Program-made: the position numbers and the translations under genes
The notes under the pieces: model-generated
Told to the model about the DNA's origin: nothing
Seen by the model: the letters and a program-made list of their open reading frames with translations, nothing else
Databases searched by the model: none
Shown here: positions 42,058-50,670 of the stretch, one piece after another
Layout: every line of letters begins with the position of its first letter
Position numbering within the stretch: position 1 is the first letter of the stretch
DNA from: Streptomyces sp. GESEQ-35
GTDB taxonomy: Bacteria > Actinomycetota > Actinomycetes > Streptomycetales > Streptomycetaceae
DNA: 64,000 bases
NCBI RefSeq assembly: GCF_017948485.1
Contig: NZ_JAFFSX010000003.1
Coordinates: 1-64,000 of the forward strand
Direction: 5' to 3'

Positions 42058-42903
42058 TCAGCCCGCCCGTTCGACCTTCGCCGCGGCGGTCTCCGCGTGG
42101 CGTCCGGCTTCGCGGACTCGGCGCTCGGTGCGTCGTACGTCCTCGCGCGCCTTGTGCTCGGCCGTACGCGCCTGTTCGTGCTCGACTCGGACGCGTTTGA
42201 GTTCGGCGGCCAGCTCGTCCATGTGGCGCTGGAGCTTCTCCGCCAGTTTCCGGGTCTTGTCGGCGTCGCGGGTGGCGGCCGCGGCTTCCTTCTCCCGGGC
42301 GCGCAGTTCCTGGTCGGCTTCCTTGGCGCCTTTCCGAGCCCGGGCCAGCCGCTCGCGGCGCTGCTCGTCGGCGGGAGCGGGCTTCGCGGCCGGGGCGGCG
42401 CGTGGCTTGGCCGGCGGAGAGGCCGCGGGGAAACCGACCGTGGCGGTGAGGGGCCTGACCAGCCGGCCCTTGGCCCATTCCCGGGCGGCCTCCGGATCGG
42501 CGAGGACGGTGTGCAGGGTGCTTTCGATCTCGCGTTGCGCATCCTCGCTGATGGGGTGGCCGGCCCGCGCGGCCAGCTGCCCGGCCTGCCTCGACAGGGC
42601 GCCGATCAGGGCCCGCTGCTGGCGGCTGAGGGTCCTCAACTGTGCCCCGTCCAGGTCCTGGTGCGCCTGCCGCAGGGCCTCCCCGAGCCTGAGCAGGGGC
42701 TCGATCTGATCGGGCTGCTCGCGTACGAGGAGGTTGCTTGCCCATGCCGACAGGCTGGGGCGGCGCAGCTGTCCGATCTGCTCCGCGAGGGCGCGGTCCC
42801 CGGCCGTACGGGCTGCTGCCGCGCGGGTGTCGCGGGCGGCGGTGAAGTCCTCCGGCCGCAGTCCGTACAGCTCGTCGGCGACAGCGTCCAGGTCCAGGTC
42901 CAT
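42058..42903 (-). CDS. Conserved coiled-coil protein of unknown function
   Basis: ATG 42903 with AAAGGG upstream. The 281-residue protein begins with a helical domain (DAVADELYGLRPEDFTAARD, LRRPSLSAWASNLLVREQPD) known to me from actinobacterial hypothetical proteins. A proline/alanine linker (about 177-195) follows, then a long charged coiled coil (about 200-281). No catalytic motif. It lies downstream of the TetR gene on the same strand. Confidence 0.75.
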   Translation of the reverse strand: MDLDLDAVADELYGLRPEDFTAARDTRAAAARTAGDRALAEQIGQLRRPSLSAWASNLLVREQPDQIEPLLRLGEALRQAHQDLDGAQLRTLSRQQRALIGALSRQAGQLAARAGHPISEDAQREIESTLHTVLADPEAAREWAKGRLVRPLTATVGFPAASPPAKPRAAPAAKPAPADEQRRERLARARKGAKEADQELRAREKEAAAATRDADKTRKLAEKLQRHMDELAAELKRVRVEHEQARTAEHKAREDVRRTERRVREAGRHAETAAAKVERAG

Positions 42904-43045
42904 CGGAGCCCTTTCGACGCCTTCTCGACACCATGGAACTCCGGACAATTTTCTCACTCAACGGCGATTCGGGCCCTGTGAGTGGCCCGGCACGCCGCCC
43001 GGCTGCCGCGTTGCCGTCGGACGTCGGCTCCCCTGCCGTCCGCAC

Positions 43046-43702
43046 TCACCCGTGCCGATCAGTCACCGCCGCCTTCCCGCGACCTGATCCGCCGGACAGG
43101 CCCCGACCAGAGCCCCCGAGCGCACGCAGCGCGAAGTCGATGACCTGCTCGCTCGCCTCCTCGGCGCTCTGTGTGCTCGGCCGGAGGATCTGCTCGTCGA
43201 AGGCCCGCTGCAGCACGGCAGCGATCGCTCGCGCGTCCGCCCGGACGTCGGAGACCAGCGGGAAGTCACCGCTGTCGCGCCCCTGCTCCACGATGAGCGC
43301 GAGGATCGCCTCCTGGCCCTCTGCCGCACGGTTCCACTCGGCGTCGTAGCCACGCGCTCGCCGTACCTCCTCCGAGGTCAGTACGAGCACCCGCTGCCGT
43401 CGGCGCTTCTCCGAGACCAGGCGCATCCTGCACTGCACATAGCGCCGTAGAGCGTCCTCGGGGGAGTCCGCGGACGCGATGGCCGTTTGGAGCTCCGCGG
43501 TGACCTTGTCGTGGTCGCGGCGGAACATCGCGAGCAGCAGATCGTCCTTGGAGTCGAAGTGCCGGTAGAAGGCACGGGTGCCGAGCCCGGTCTCCGCGAG
43601 GATGTCGCCCACCGAGACGGAAGCCCCGCCCGTGGAGGCCAGACAGCGATGGGCCGCCTCGATGATGCGCGCCCGCTCCGCGCGCTGGTCCTGCTCCGCC
43701 AT
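43046..43702 (-). CDS. TetR-family regulator
   Basis: The N-terminal HTH (SVGDILAETGLGTRAFYRHFDSKDDLLLAMF, about 30-60) is typical; the rest is a helical ligand domain of a 218-residue protein. It is divergent from the amidohydrolase cluster, and a 17-base palindrome lies just ahead of that cluster. Probable repressor of the cluster, released by a substrate-like ligand. Confidence 0.9.
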   Translation of the reverse strand: MAEQDQRAERARIIEAAHRCLASTGGASVSVGDILAETGLGTRAFYRHFDSKDDLLLAMFRRDHDKVTAELQTAIASADSPEDALRRYVQCRMRLVSEKRRRQRVLVLTSEEVRRARGYDAEWNRAAEGQEAILALIVEQGRDSGDFPLVSDVRADARAIAAVLQRAFDEQILRPSTQSAEEASEQVIDFALRALGGSGRGLSGGSGRGKAAVTDRHG

Positions 43703-43830
43703 CGCCCCACTCTCTGAATCCCTGGTCCCTGGTCCCTGGTGTCTGATCTCTGGTCTCTGACGAAAATCCCGATCTCGTACGGCATCAGTCTAGCCACGTA
43801 TGCGCTTCCAGGTTGGAGCCTGCACGGCTC

Positions 43831-43876
43831 TTGACACGCCTCCCCGGCCGAGCCAACCATGAAAATGGCATTTTCA
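43831..43876 (+). promoter_or_regulatory. Promoter and TetR-type operator of the amidohydrolase cluster
   Basis: TTGACA (43831-43836) is followed after 18 bases by AACCAT as a weak -10. The perfect palindrome TGAAAATGGCATTTTCA (43860-43876) overlaps the end of the -10, where a repressor would block transcription. AAGGAGA precedes the start at 43919. Binding by the adjacent TetR is inferred. Confidence 0.55.
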
Positions 43877-43918
43877 CCGCCCCGCACCTCCAGGCGTGTC
43901 GATCGAAGGAGAACGACG

Positions 43919-45049
43919 ATGGAGAAGATCTGGGCCAACTCGGCCGACTCACACTTCCTGGAGCCGGACGACCTCTGGCGGAGCAACCTCCCCAAACATC
44001 TGGCCGAGCTGATGCCGCGCTCGGAGAAGGACCCCGACGGTGCCTGGGAGACGGTCCACATCGACGGCATGTCCTTCCGTCGTGCGACGCCTCCGGTGAA
44101 GGTCCAGGAGTTCATGGAGGCCACGCATCGCGCGCCGGGCGCCCGGGACATCGGCCTGCGGATGAAGGACCTCGACAACGAGGGCGTCTGGGGCGAGCTG
44201 GTCTTCCCGTCGCTGGGCATGTGGTCGTCCTCGTTCCGTACGCCCGAGGCGCTGCGCGAGGCACTGCGGGTCAGCAACGACTGGGCCTGGGAGACCATCG
44301 CGCAGGCCACGCCGCGCCTGGTGCCGGCCGCCCAGGTGTCCACCCTGGACGTCGACGACGCCGTGCACGAGCTGGAGCGGGTCGCCGCCATGGGCTACCG
44401 GGCGGTGTTCCTGCCGACCGCCCCGCACCCCAGGCAGAAGGACTACAACCACGACGTGTGGGAGCCCTTCTGGGCGCTCGCCGAGGAGGCGAACGTCGTG
44501 ATCGCCTTCCACATCGGCACCGATCCGGTCGACATGGCCACCGGCGGCCAGATCGGCGTCGTCTTCCGCGGCCCCGGCGGCGCGGTGCTCAACTACACCG
44601 AGACGACCTACGGCGGCCAGCGCGCGGTGACCAAGATGGTCGCCTCCGGCGCACTGGACCGGCACCCGGCCCTGAAGGTACTGGTCGCCGAGGGCGGCGC
44701 GACCTGGGTGCCCTTCATCGCCGACCGGATCGAGGAGGGCTACCGGCAGCACGCCCAGATGGTCCGCCCCAAGCTCAGGCGCTCGCCCCGCGAGATCATC
44801 TACTCGCAGGTGTACGCGTCCTTCCAGCACGACGCCACCGCGGTGGCCGCCGCCTCCTCGATGGGCTACCGCAACGTCATGTGGGGCAGCGACTACCCCC
44901 ACATGGAGGGCACCTTCGGCCACACCCAGGAGACCCTGCACGGTCTCTTCGACGGCGTGGACCCGGCCCTGCGCGAGCGCATCACGGTGGGCGCCTTCGC
45001 CGAACTCTTCCCCGAGGTGCCGCCGCTGCCCACCGCCGCCACCTCCTGA
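43919..45049 (+). CDS. Amidohydrolase-2 family protein (first of three)
   Basis: Start ATG 43919 after AAGGAGA. The 376-residue TIM-barrel has the family marks DSHFLEP near the N-terminus, FHIGTDP in the middle and GSDYPHMEGT near the C-terminus (metal-binding His/Asp). Relatives include ACMSD-type decarboxylases and hydrolases of ring-cleavage products. First gene of a likely operon; role in breakdown of an aromatic or similar compound is inference. Confidence 0.9.
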   Translation: MEKIWANSADSHFLEPDDLWRSNLPKHLAELMPRSEKDPDGAWETVHIDGMSFRRATPPVKVQEFMEATHRAPGARDIGLRMKDLDNEGVWGELVFPSLGMWSSSFRTPEALREALRVSNDWAWETIAQATPRLVPAAQVSTLDVDDAVHELERVAAMGYRAVFLPTAPHPRQKDYNHDVWEPFWALAEEANVVIAFHIGTDPVDMATGGQIGVVFRGPGGAVLNYTETTYGGQRAVTKMVASGALDRHPALKVLVAEGGATWVPFIADRIEEGYRQHAQMVRPKLRRSPREIIYSQVYASFQHDATAVAAASSMGYRNVMWGSDYPHMEGTFGHTQETLHGLFDGVDPALRERITVGAFAELFPEVPPLPTAATS

Positions 45050-45056
45050 GGCCGCC

Positions 45057-45257
45057 ATGTCCGACAACGTCATGTACGACTCCCCGACCGAGTTCCTGCA
45101 CGAGGTCGCCGGCTCCGGCAACCGCTGCATGGCCCAGTCGGTGATCCCCCAGGACGACGGCAGCTACGTCTGCGCCTGCTCCTGCGAGAGCTGGGAGGTC
45201 GTCGCCCCCAGCCGCGAAGAAGGGCTGCGGCTCGCCCGCCGGCACACCAACTCCTGA
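45057..45257 (+). CDS. Small conserved protein between two amidohydrolases
   Basis: The 66 residues (four cysteines: 24, 39, 41, 43) include SYVCACSCESWEVVAPSREEGLRLARRH. The gene starts seven bases after the first amidohydrolase. The cysteine cluster could bind metal. No known function. Confidence 0.7.
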   Translation: MSDNVMYDSPTEFLHEVAGSGNRCMAQSVIPQDDGSYVCACSCESWEVVAPSREEGLRLARRHTNS

Positions 45258-45296
45258 TGTTCACCCCGTAACCCAACGCGCCGGGAGGCGATGGCG

Positions 45297-46478
45297 ATGA
45301 CCGATCAGCGCAAGCGGATCTTCGACTGCGACCAGCACATGTACGAGGAGCGGGACTCCTTCACCCGCTACCTCCCCAAGGAGTTCCTCGGCACGGCGGT
45401 CGCCCCGATCACCCTGCCGGACGGCCGTGAGGTGATCCTCGCCGGCGACCGGATCGTCGTATGCCTGGAGCCGGAGTTCGGCCAGGTGTACCGGCCCGGA
45501 TCGCTCAAGGAGATGCTGAAGGCGATGGGCTCGGGCAATCCCGCGGAGACCTACCAGTTCGAGCCGATGCACGAGGCGTACCAGAACCGCGACGCCCGGC
45601 TGACGCTCATGGACGAGCAGGGTGTCGACCAGACCATCATGTATCCGGGCGGCTGGGCCCTGGTCGCCGAGGAGTATGTGAAGTCCTCCGAGGCGCTGTA
45701 CGCCAACGTCCACTCGTTCAACCGGTACATGAACGAGGTCTGGGGCTTCGACCACCAGAGCCGTATCTACGCCCCCGCGCTGCTGTCACTGCGCGACCTG
45801 GACAGCGCGGTCAAGGAGCTGGAGTACGTCCTGGAGCAGGGCGCCCGCTTCATCCTGCTGCCGACCGGACCGGTGTACGGCCGCTCGCCGGGCGACCCGT
45901 ACTTCGACCCGTTCTGGAAACTGGTCAACGAGGCCAAGGCGAGCGTCTGTTACCACATCAGCGAGTTCTACTACAACTCGCAGGTGGCGCCCGCCTGGGG
46001 CTTCGAGCCGAACCCGATCCACTTCCGGATGTCGGCGTGGCAGTGGATGAACACGTACGGCCAGCGCCCGATCGAGGAGACGCTCTCGGCGCTCATCTTC
46101 GACAACCTCTTCGGCCGCTTCCCCGACATCAACATCCTGGTCTCGGAGTTCGGCGCGGAGTGGGTGCCGCACTTCGTCCGGCACATGGACAAGAGCCGCG
46201 GCATGGGCCGCAACGGCCCCTGGATCGGCGGGAAGCTCGACGAGCGCCCCAGCAAGGTCTTCCGCAGGCACGTACGGGTGGTGCCGTATCCGGAGGACGA
46301 CATCCCGAGCCTGGTGGCGCGGCTCGGGTACCACGAGTCGCTGGTCATGGGCTCGGACTACCCGCACGCGGAGGGCGTCGCGGCCCCGGCGGAGTACTGG
46401 AAACTGATGGAGGGCCTCGACGACTCCGTCCAGGACGACATCATGTACAACAATGCTCAGCAGCTGATCACCCGTTGA
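45297..46478 (+). CDS. Amidohydrolase-2 family protein (second of three)
   Basis: GGGAGG eight bases upstream favours ATG 45297 over 45291. Marks: DCDQHMYEE near the start, CYHISEFYYN, LVSEFGAEWVPHFV and GSDYPHAEG near the end. The 393-residue product has a longer N-terminal segment than the first paralogue. Probably acts on a related substrate or the next step of the same route. Confidence 0.9.
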   Translation: MTDQRKRIFDCDQHMYEERDSFTRYLPKEFLGTAVAPITLPDGREVILAGDRIVVCLEPEFGQVYRPGSLKEMLKAMGSGNPAETYQFEPMHEAYQNRDARLTLMDEQGVDQTIMYPGGWALVAEEYVKSSEALYANVHSFNRYMNEVWGFDHQSRIYAPALLSLRDLDSAVKELEYVLEQGARFILLPTGPVYGRSPGDPYFDPFWKLVNEAKASVCYHISEFYYNSQVAPAWGFEPNPIHFRMSAWQWMNTYGQRPIEETLSALIFDNLFGRFPDINILVSEFGAEWVPHFVRHMDKSRGMGRNGPWIGGKLDERPSKVFRRHVRVVPYPEDDIPSLVARLGYHESLVMGSDYPHAEGVAAPAEYWKLMEGLDDSVQDDIMYNNAQQLITR

Positions 46479-46508
46479 TCGGCCTGGGAGCCGCACCGGA
46501 GGCGCGCG

Positions 46509-47432
46509 ATGAGTACCGGCTTCACCGAGGCCCTGGTCACCCTGGGCCGCCGGTATGTGCGCGACGCCCCGGTGCCGCTCGGCAAGGCGCCGCTGGCCGC
46601 GCGGTACCTCAACTCCCAGCTGCGTGATCATCCGCGGTGCCGGGTCGCGGAGACCCGGTTCGGCGCCCGGTTCGCGGTCGACACGCAGGACCTCATCCAG
46701 CGCTACATCTATCTGTTCGGGGTGTGGGAGCCGCATATGACGGCGTGGCTCCGGGGCCGGCTGCGACCGGGCGACACCTTCGTCGATGTCGGCGCCAACG
46801 TGGGCTACTTCGCGGTCCTCGGCTCCCGGCTCGTCGGCGACACGGGCCGGGTCGTGGCCGTGGAGGCGTCCCCCGCCTTCCACGACAGGATGCGGCAGCA
46901 GCTCACGCTCAACGGCTGCACCAACGTCCGCACCGTGAACGCCGCGGTCTCCGACAGCCGCAGGACGCTCACGTTCGTCCTGGCCAGCTCCCGCAACATG
47001 GGCGCGAACTCCATCGTCCCGTACGACGGCCCGGCGGAGTCGACCTTCGAGGCGGAGGCCCGGCCGCTCTCCGAACTCCTCGACCCGGACGACCTCGCCA
47101 GGGCCCGCGTGCTCAAGATCGACGTCGAGGGGGCGGAGGGCAGCGTCGTACGAGGGCTGGCTCCCGTCCTCGACCGGCTCCGGGACGACGCGGAGATCGC
47201 CGTGGAGGTCACTCCCGAACGGATGGCCCAACTGGGCGACTCCGTAGAGGAGCTGATGGAAACCATGCGCAGCCACGGCTTCCACACCTACCGACTCCCC
47301 AACGACTACAAGCCGCAGAGCTACCCCGACGCCCTGCGCAGCCCCTCCCCGCCGGTGCGGTGGCGGGGGCCGATCGTCGGCGAGACGGAGCTGGTCTTCT
47401 CGCGCATCGATGCCGAGGAACTCTCCAACTAA
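46509..47432 (+). CDS. FkbM-family methyltransferase
   Basis: GGAGG precedes ATG 46509. SAM-binding core DTFVDVGANVGYFAVLGSRL, acidic VVAVEASP, and FkbM-type LKIDVEGAEGSVVRGL motifs are present in 307 residues. These enzymes O-methylate sugars, polyketides or other small molecules. Last gene of the plus-strand run; it ends by a four-base convergent overlap with the ferredoxin gene. Confidence 0.9.
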   Translation: MSTGFTEALVTLGRRYVRDAPVPLGKAPLAARYLNSQLRDHPRCRVAETRFGARFAVDTQDLIQRYIYLFGVWEPHMTAWLRGRLRPGDTFVDVGANVGYFAVLGSRLVGDTGRVVAVEASPAFHDRMRQQLTLNGCTNVRTVNAAVSDSRRTLTFVLASSRNMGANSIVPYDGPAESTFEAEARPLSELLDPDDLARARVLKIDVEGAEGSVVRGLAPVLDRLRDDAEIAVEVTPERMAQLGDSVEELMETMRSHGFHTYRLPNDYKPQSYPDALRSPSPPVRWRGPIVGETELVFSRIDAEELSN

Positions 47433-47617
47433 TCGGAGATGACGATGGCCTGGGACGGGCACCCCTCCGCCGCCTCCCGAACCTGCGGATCGTCACCGGC
47501 GTCCTCGCGACCCGGTATGACGGCACCGAAGCCGTCCTCCACGGTGAAGACGGACGGCACCCGGTAGACGCAATCGCCGGAGCCGTAACAGCGGTTGGGG
47601 TCGACGGAGACCTTCAT
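47429..47617 (-). CDS. 3Fe-4S ferredoxin
   Basis: The 62-residue protein has Cys10-x5-Cys16 and Cys53-Pro, the three-cysteine pattern of 3Fe-4S ferredoxins that feed cytochromes P450. The position of a fourth cysteine is glycine. No P450 or reductase gene lies in the window, so its partner is elsewhere. It follows the third amidohydrolase on the same strand by 30 bases. Confidence 0.93.
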   Translation of the reverse strand: MKVSVDPNRCYGSGDCVYRVPSVFTVEDGFGAVIPGREDAGDDPQVREAAEGCPSQAIVISD

Positions 47618-47647
47618 GCCCCTTTCCGTTCCCCACAGGGCGGGCCC

Positions 47648-48862
47648 CTACGCCCGCCTCTCCTGGTCGAACGGCAGCTGAAGCATCCGGATGGCATTCC
47701 CGCGCAGCAGCTTGTAGGTCACGTCGTCGGAGAGACCGGCGACATGCTCGGCCGCCACCTTCTTCGTCTCGGGCCAGGTCGAGTCGACGTGCGGGTAGTC
47801 CGTCTCGAAGGTCGCGTTGTTGACGCCGACGGTCTCGATGGCCTCGATGCCGTGCCGGTCGCGGAAGAAGCAGCAGAAGATCTGCCGGTAGTAGTACGTC
47901 GACGGCGGCTCCGGAATCAGATCCCGGACGCCACCCCACGCCCGGTGCTCCTCCCACACGTCGTCCGCGCGCTCCAGGGCATACGGGATCCAGCCCATCT
48001 GCCCTTCGCTGTACGCGAGTTTGAGCCGGGGGAACTTCACCAGCACGCCGCTGAACAGGAAGTCCATCATCGACGCCATGGCGTTGTTGAAGCTGAGGGA
48101 GGCCTGCACGGCGGGGGGAGCGTCGGGTGACGCGGCCGGCATCTGCGAGGACGACCCGATGTGCATGTTGACCACGGTCCCGGTCTCCTCGCAGGCAGCG
48201 AAGAACGGGTCCCAGTAGCCGGAGTGGATGGAGGGGAGCCCGAGATAGGTCGGGATCTCGCTGAAGGTGACGGCGCGCACGCCCCGGGCGGCATTGCGGC
48301 GGATCTCCGCGACGGCCAACTCGATGTCCCACAGCGGGATGAGGCACAGCGGGATCAGCCGGCCGCCGCTGTCCCCGCACCACTCCTCGACCATCCAGTC
48401 GTTGTAGGCGCGCACACAGGCGAGGCCGACCTCCTTGTCCTTGGCCTCGGCGAAGGTCTGCCCGCAGAAGCGGGGGAAGGTCGGGAAGCAGAGCGAGGCC
48501 TCGACGTGATTGAGGTCCATGTCCTCCAGCCGGGCCTTCGGATCCCAGCAGCCCCGCCGCATCTGCTCCCGCGTGATCCCGTCGAGCGTCATCTCGTCCC
48601 GGGAGAAGCCGACGGCCGCGATGATGCGCTTGTACGGGAAGAACTCGCCCTCGTACTCCCACCAGTCGGTGATCTGGCCGTCCGGATCCGTCGTGAACCG
48701 GTACTTCCCGCCGACGTACGCGAGATCGCCGATACCGGCGGTGAAGGGCTTGGGGCCCTTGTCCCGGTACTTGGCCGGGAGCCACGTCTCGAAGAGGTGC
48801 GCGGGCTCGATCACGTGATCGTCCACGCTGATGACCTTGGGCAGATCCCTGGTATCGCTCAC
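47648..48862 (-). CDS. Amidohydrolase-2 family protein (third of three)
   Basis: Marks SVDDHVIEPAHLFETW, VVNMHIGSS and ETDYPHVDSTWP define the same family; 404 residues. It is on the opposite strand from the other two and coupled to the ferredoxin gene. An inverted repeat lies just before its start (48874-48894). Confidence 0.9.
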   Translation of the reverse strand: MSDTRDLPKVISVDDHVIEPAHLFETWLPAKYRDKGPKPFTAGIGDLAYVGGKYRFTTDPDGQITDWWEYEGEFFPYKRIIAAVGFSRDEMTLDGITREQMRRGCWDPKARLEDMDLNHVEASLCFPTFPRFCGQTFAEAKDKEVGLACVRAYNDWMVEEWCGDSGGRLIPLCLIPLWDIELAVAEIRRNAARGVRAVTFSEIPTYLGLPSIHSGYWDPFFAACEETGTVVNMHIGSSSQMPAASPDAPPAVQASLSFNNAMASMMDFLFSGVLVKFPRLKLAYSEGQMGWIPYALERADDVWEEHRAWGGVRDLIPEPPSTYYYRQIFCCFFRDRHGIEAIETVGVNNATFETDYPHVDSTWPETKKVAAEHVAGLSDDVTYKLLRGNAIRMLQLPFDQERRA

Positions 48863-48873
48863 GCTGTACCCCT

Positions 48874-48894
48874 AATCTGACGATCCATCAGATT
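48874..48894 (-). promoter_or_regulatory. TetR-type inverted repeat before the third amidohydrolase
   Basis: AATCTGA and TCAGATT arms around seven bases lie 12 bases upstream of the start codon. It resembles TetR-family operators of the TCTGA-type. It differs from the palindrome at 43860, so another regulator may act here. Confidence 0.5.
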
Positions 48895-48982
48895 TAGAGG
48901 TTAGGGCAGCCTTCTCACGGCAGCAAGGGAACGGCGGCACGGGAACCGGCGCCCTGACCGGGTTACCGGGTGGGAGGTCCAT

Positions 48983-49432
48983 GTGCAGAGCATCTGGCTC
49001 AGCGGCGCCGAGTGGTTCGCAGTCCTCCGTGTCGGTCTCGGCCTGTGGTGGCTGGAGAGCTGGCGGCACAAGGACAAGCGGGACTGGTTCGCCGGCGGCG
49101 GCATCCGATGGGCGGCCGGTATCGCGGCGGAACACCGGTGGGGATTCGTCCGGCTGGGCTTCGACCGCATCGTCCGACCCCGCCCGCGCCTGATGGCGTA
49201 CGTCGTCGCCTACGCGGAACTCGCCCTCGGACTCGGGCTCGTCATCGGCTTCCTCACGCCGGTCGCCCTCGTCGGCGGCCTCATACTCAACCTGGTCTAT
49301 CTCGTCCTGATGATCCACGACTGGGCCGAGCAGGGGCAGAACCTCATGATGGCCCTGATCTCGCTGGTCACCCTGTTCGCGATGGGGTGGCAGTCGTGGT
49401 CTGTGGACGCGGCACTGGGGCTCTTCGGGTAG
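48983..49432 (+). CDS. DoxX-family membrane protein
   Basis: GGAGG precedes GTG 48983. The 149 residues contain four hydrophobic helices, with the DoxX pattern RVGLGLWWLESW, YAELALGLGLVIGFLTPVAL and LNLVYLVLMIHDW. Members are linked to quinone or redox processes at the membrane; a precise role is not known. Confidence 0.85.
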   Translation: MQSIWLSGAEWFAVLRVGLGLWWLESWRHKDKRDWFAGGGIRWAAGIAAEHRWGFVRLGFDRIVRPRPRLMAYVVAYAELALGLGLVIGFLTPVALVGGLILNLVYLVLMIHDWAEQGQNLMMALISLVTLFAMGWQSWSVDAALGLFG

Positions 49433-49442
49433 CCGGTCGCCG

Positions 49443-49937
49443 TCAGTCCGTCACCGGCCAGTTGAGCTCGGTGCGCAGGTCACGGGGGTCCATGTCCGGG
49501 GTGGGCTGGGTGACGTAGCACTCCCACCTGACGTCTGAGCCGGACAGCCCCCGGCCCTCCAGCCAGGACTGTAGGCGCTGCCAGGAGGATTCGAGACCGT
49601 CGAACGATCCGAAGTGCGTCAGCCGGGCCACATTGCCCCCGGGAAGCGAACCGACGACGACGTCACCCACCGCGTGGACGGGCCGGTCCGTCACGAATCC
49701 GACCTCGAGGTCCTGGGTCTGCCCCGGTGTTCCGTGGTAGACGCAGAAGGCGGGGCCCACAATGGCGACCCGCTGAGTGGCGATGGTGTCGGCCAGGACG
49801 CGGAAGGACGTGTCGAAGAAGTCCCGCAGTTCGGCCATCGCGATGACGCGGCGGACGGCCGCCGTCGTCGCCGGGTCGAGATTGATGAGCTCCGGCTCGG
49901 ACGCGCCGATCTCCAGGTCGGGTCCACTGCTGGTCAT
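49443..49937 (-). CDS. GyrI-like small-molecule-binding protein
   Basis: ATG 49937 with AGGAGAG upstream. The 164-residue protein shows the GyrI/SOUL effector-binding fold: AFCVYHGTPGQTQDLEVGFV, VVVGSLPGGNVARLTHFGSF and WECYVTQPTPDMDPRDLRTEL. There is no helix-turn-helix. It probably binds a drug-like ligand. It lies 32 bases after the TetR gene on the same strand. Confidence 0.85.
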   Translation of the reverse strand: MTSSGPDLEIGASEPELINLDPATTAAVRRVIAMAELRDFFDTSFRVLADTIATQRVAIVGPAFCVYHGTPGQTQDLEVGFVTDRPVHAVGDVVVGSLPGGNVARLTHFGSFDGLESSWQRLQSWLEGRGLSGSDVRWECYVTQPTPDMDPRDLRTELNWPVTD

Positions 49938-49968
49938 GGCTCTCCTGTCCGGGGTGCGAGGGCACTGG

Positions 49969-50559
49969 TCAGTGCGGTCGGCGGAGGCCTGCGACGAGGA
50001 GTTCCACCAGTCGGCGTGCGTCGTAGCGGGGGTCGCTGTCCGCGCCGATGCAGAGGTTACCGACGCCGCGCATGACTGCGTAGGCGTCCACGTCGGTGCG
50101 GATCTCGCCGGCCGCGGCCGCGGCTTCGAGCAGTTGGGTGCACACGGGCACGAGGCGGTCGAGGAAGTAGCGGTGCAGCGTGTCGAAGCCGGCGTCGTCG
50201 GACTGAAGCACGGCGGCGAGTCCGTGCTTGGTGACCAGGAAGTCGACGAAGAGGTCGATCCACTGCCCCAGTGCGGCGTGCGGGGTCGCGCCGGTCGCCA
50301 GCAGGGCCGGGCCGGCCTCGGCGCAGGCGTCCACCTGGTGCCGGTAGACGGCGATGATGAGATCCGCCCGGGTGGGGAAGTGGCGGTAGATCGTGCCCAC
50401 CCCGACGCCGGCCTCGGCCGCGATGTCGCGTACCGGCGCTCCCACGCCCGACGTGACGAAGACCGCGGCGGCCGCGTCGAGCAGCGTCTCCTTGTTGCGT
50501 CGGGCGTCCGCCCGCTTGGACCGGGCCGCGCGCCCCGCATTTTCGTCGCCGTCGTTCAC
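49969..50559 (-). CDS. TetR-family regulator of the aldo-keto reductase
   Basis: HTH VRDIAAEAGVGVGTIYRHFPTRADL (about 43-67) and a helical ligand domain, 196 residues. It is divergent from the aldo-keto reductase gene, with two palindromes of one sequence between them. That is the classical arrangement of a self-regulating repressor. Confidence 0.92.
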   Translation of the reverse strand: MNDGDENAGRAARSKRADARRNKETLLDAAAAVFVTSGVGAPVRDIAAEAGVGVGTIYRHFPTRADLIIAVYRHQVDACAEAGPALLATGATPHAALGQWIDLFVDFLVTKHGLAAVLQSDDAGFDTLHRYFLDRLVPVCTQLLEAAAAAGEIRTDVDAYAVMRGVGNLCIGADSDPRYDARRLVELLVAGLRRPH

Positions 50560-50590
50560 CGCGCCGCTCCTCCGCCGTCAGGCTTGCTAA

Positions 50591-50633
50591 ACGGAACAGC
50601 GTTCCGTATCGTCGCTACCGGAACAATGTTCCG
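50591..50633. promoter_or_regulatory. Twin TetR operators CGGAAC-N3-GTTCCG
   Basis: The inverted repeat CGGAAC-N3-GTTCCG occurs at 50592-50606 (spacer AGC) and 50619-50633 (spacer AAT), centres 27 bases apart. They lie between the TetR and reductase starts. Binding by the adjacent TetR, controlling both genes, is a strong inference. Confidence 0.75.
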
Positions 50634-50670
50634 TTTACCCATGATGCCAGAGCAATGGAGGAACACGGCC

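Noticed and set aside
43719..43760. Short CCTGGTC-type tandem repeat upstream of the TetR gene
   Set aside because: A few imperfect copies only; I see no feature beyond low-complexity sequence in the TetR leader.
45786..47462. Minus-strand frame of 558 codons
   Set aside because: It is antisense to the second amidohydrolase and FkbM genes, both well supported.
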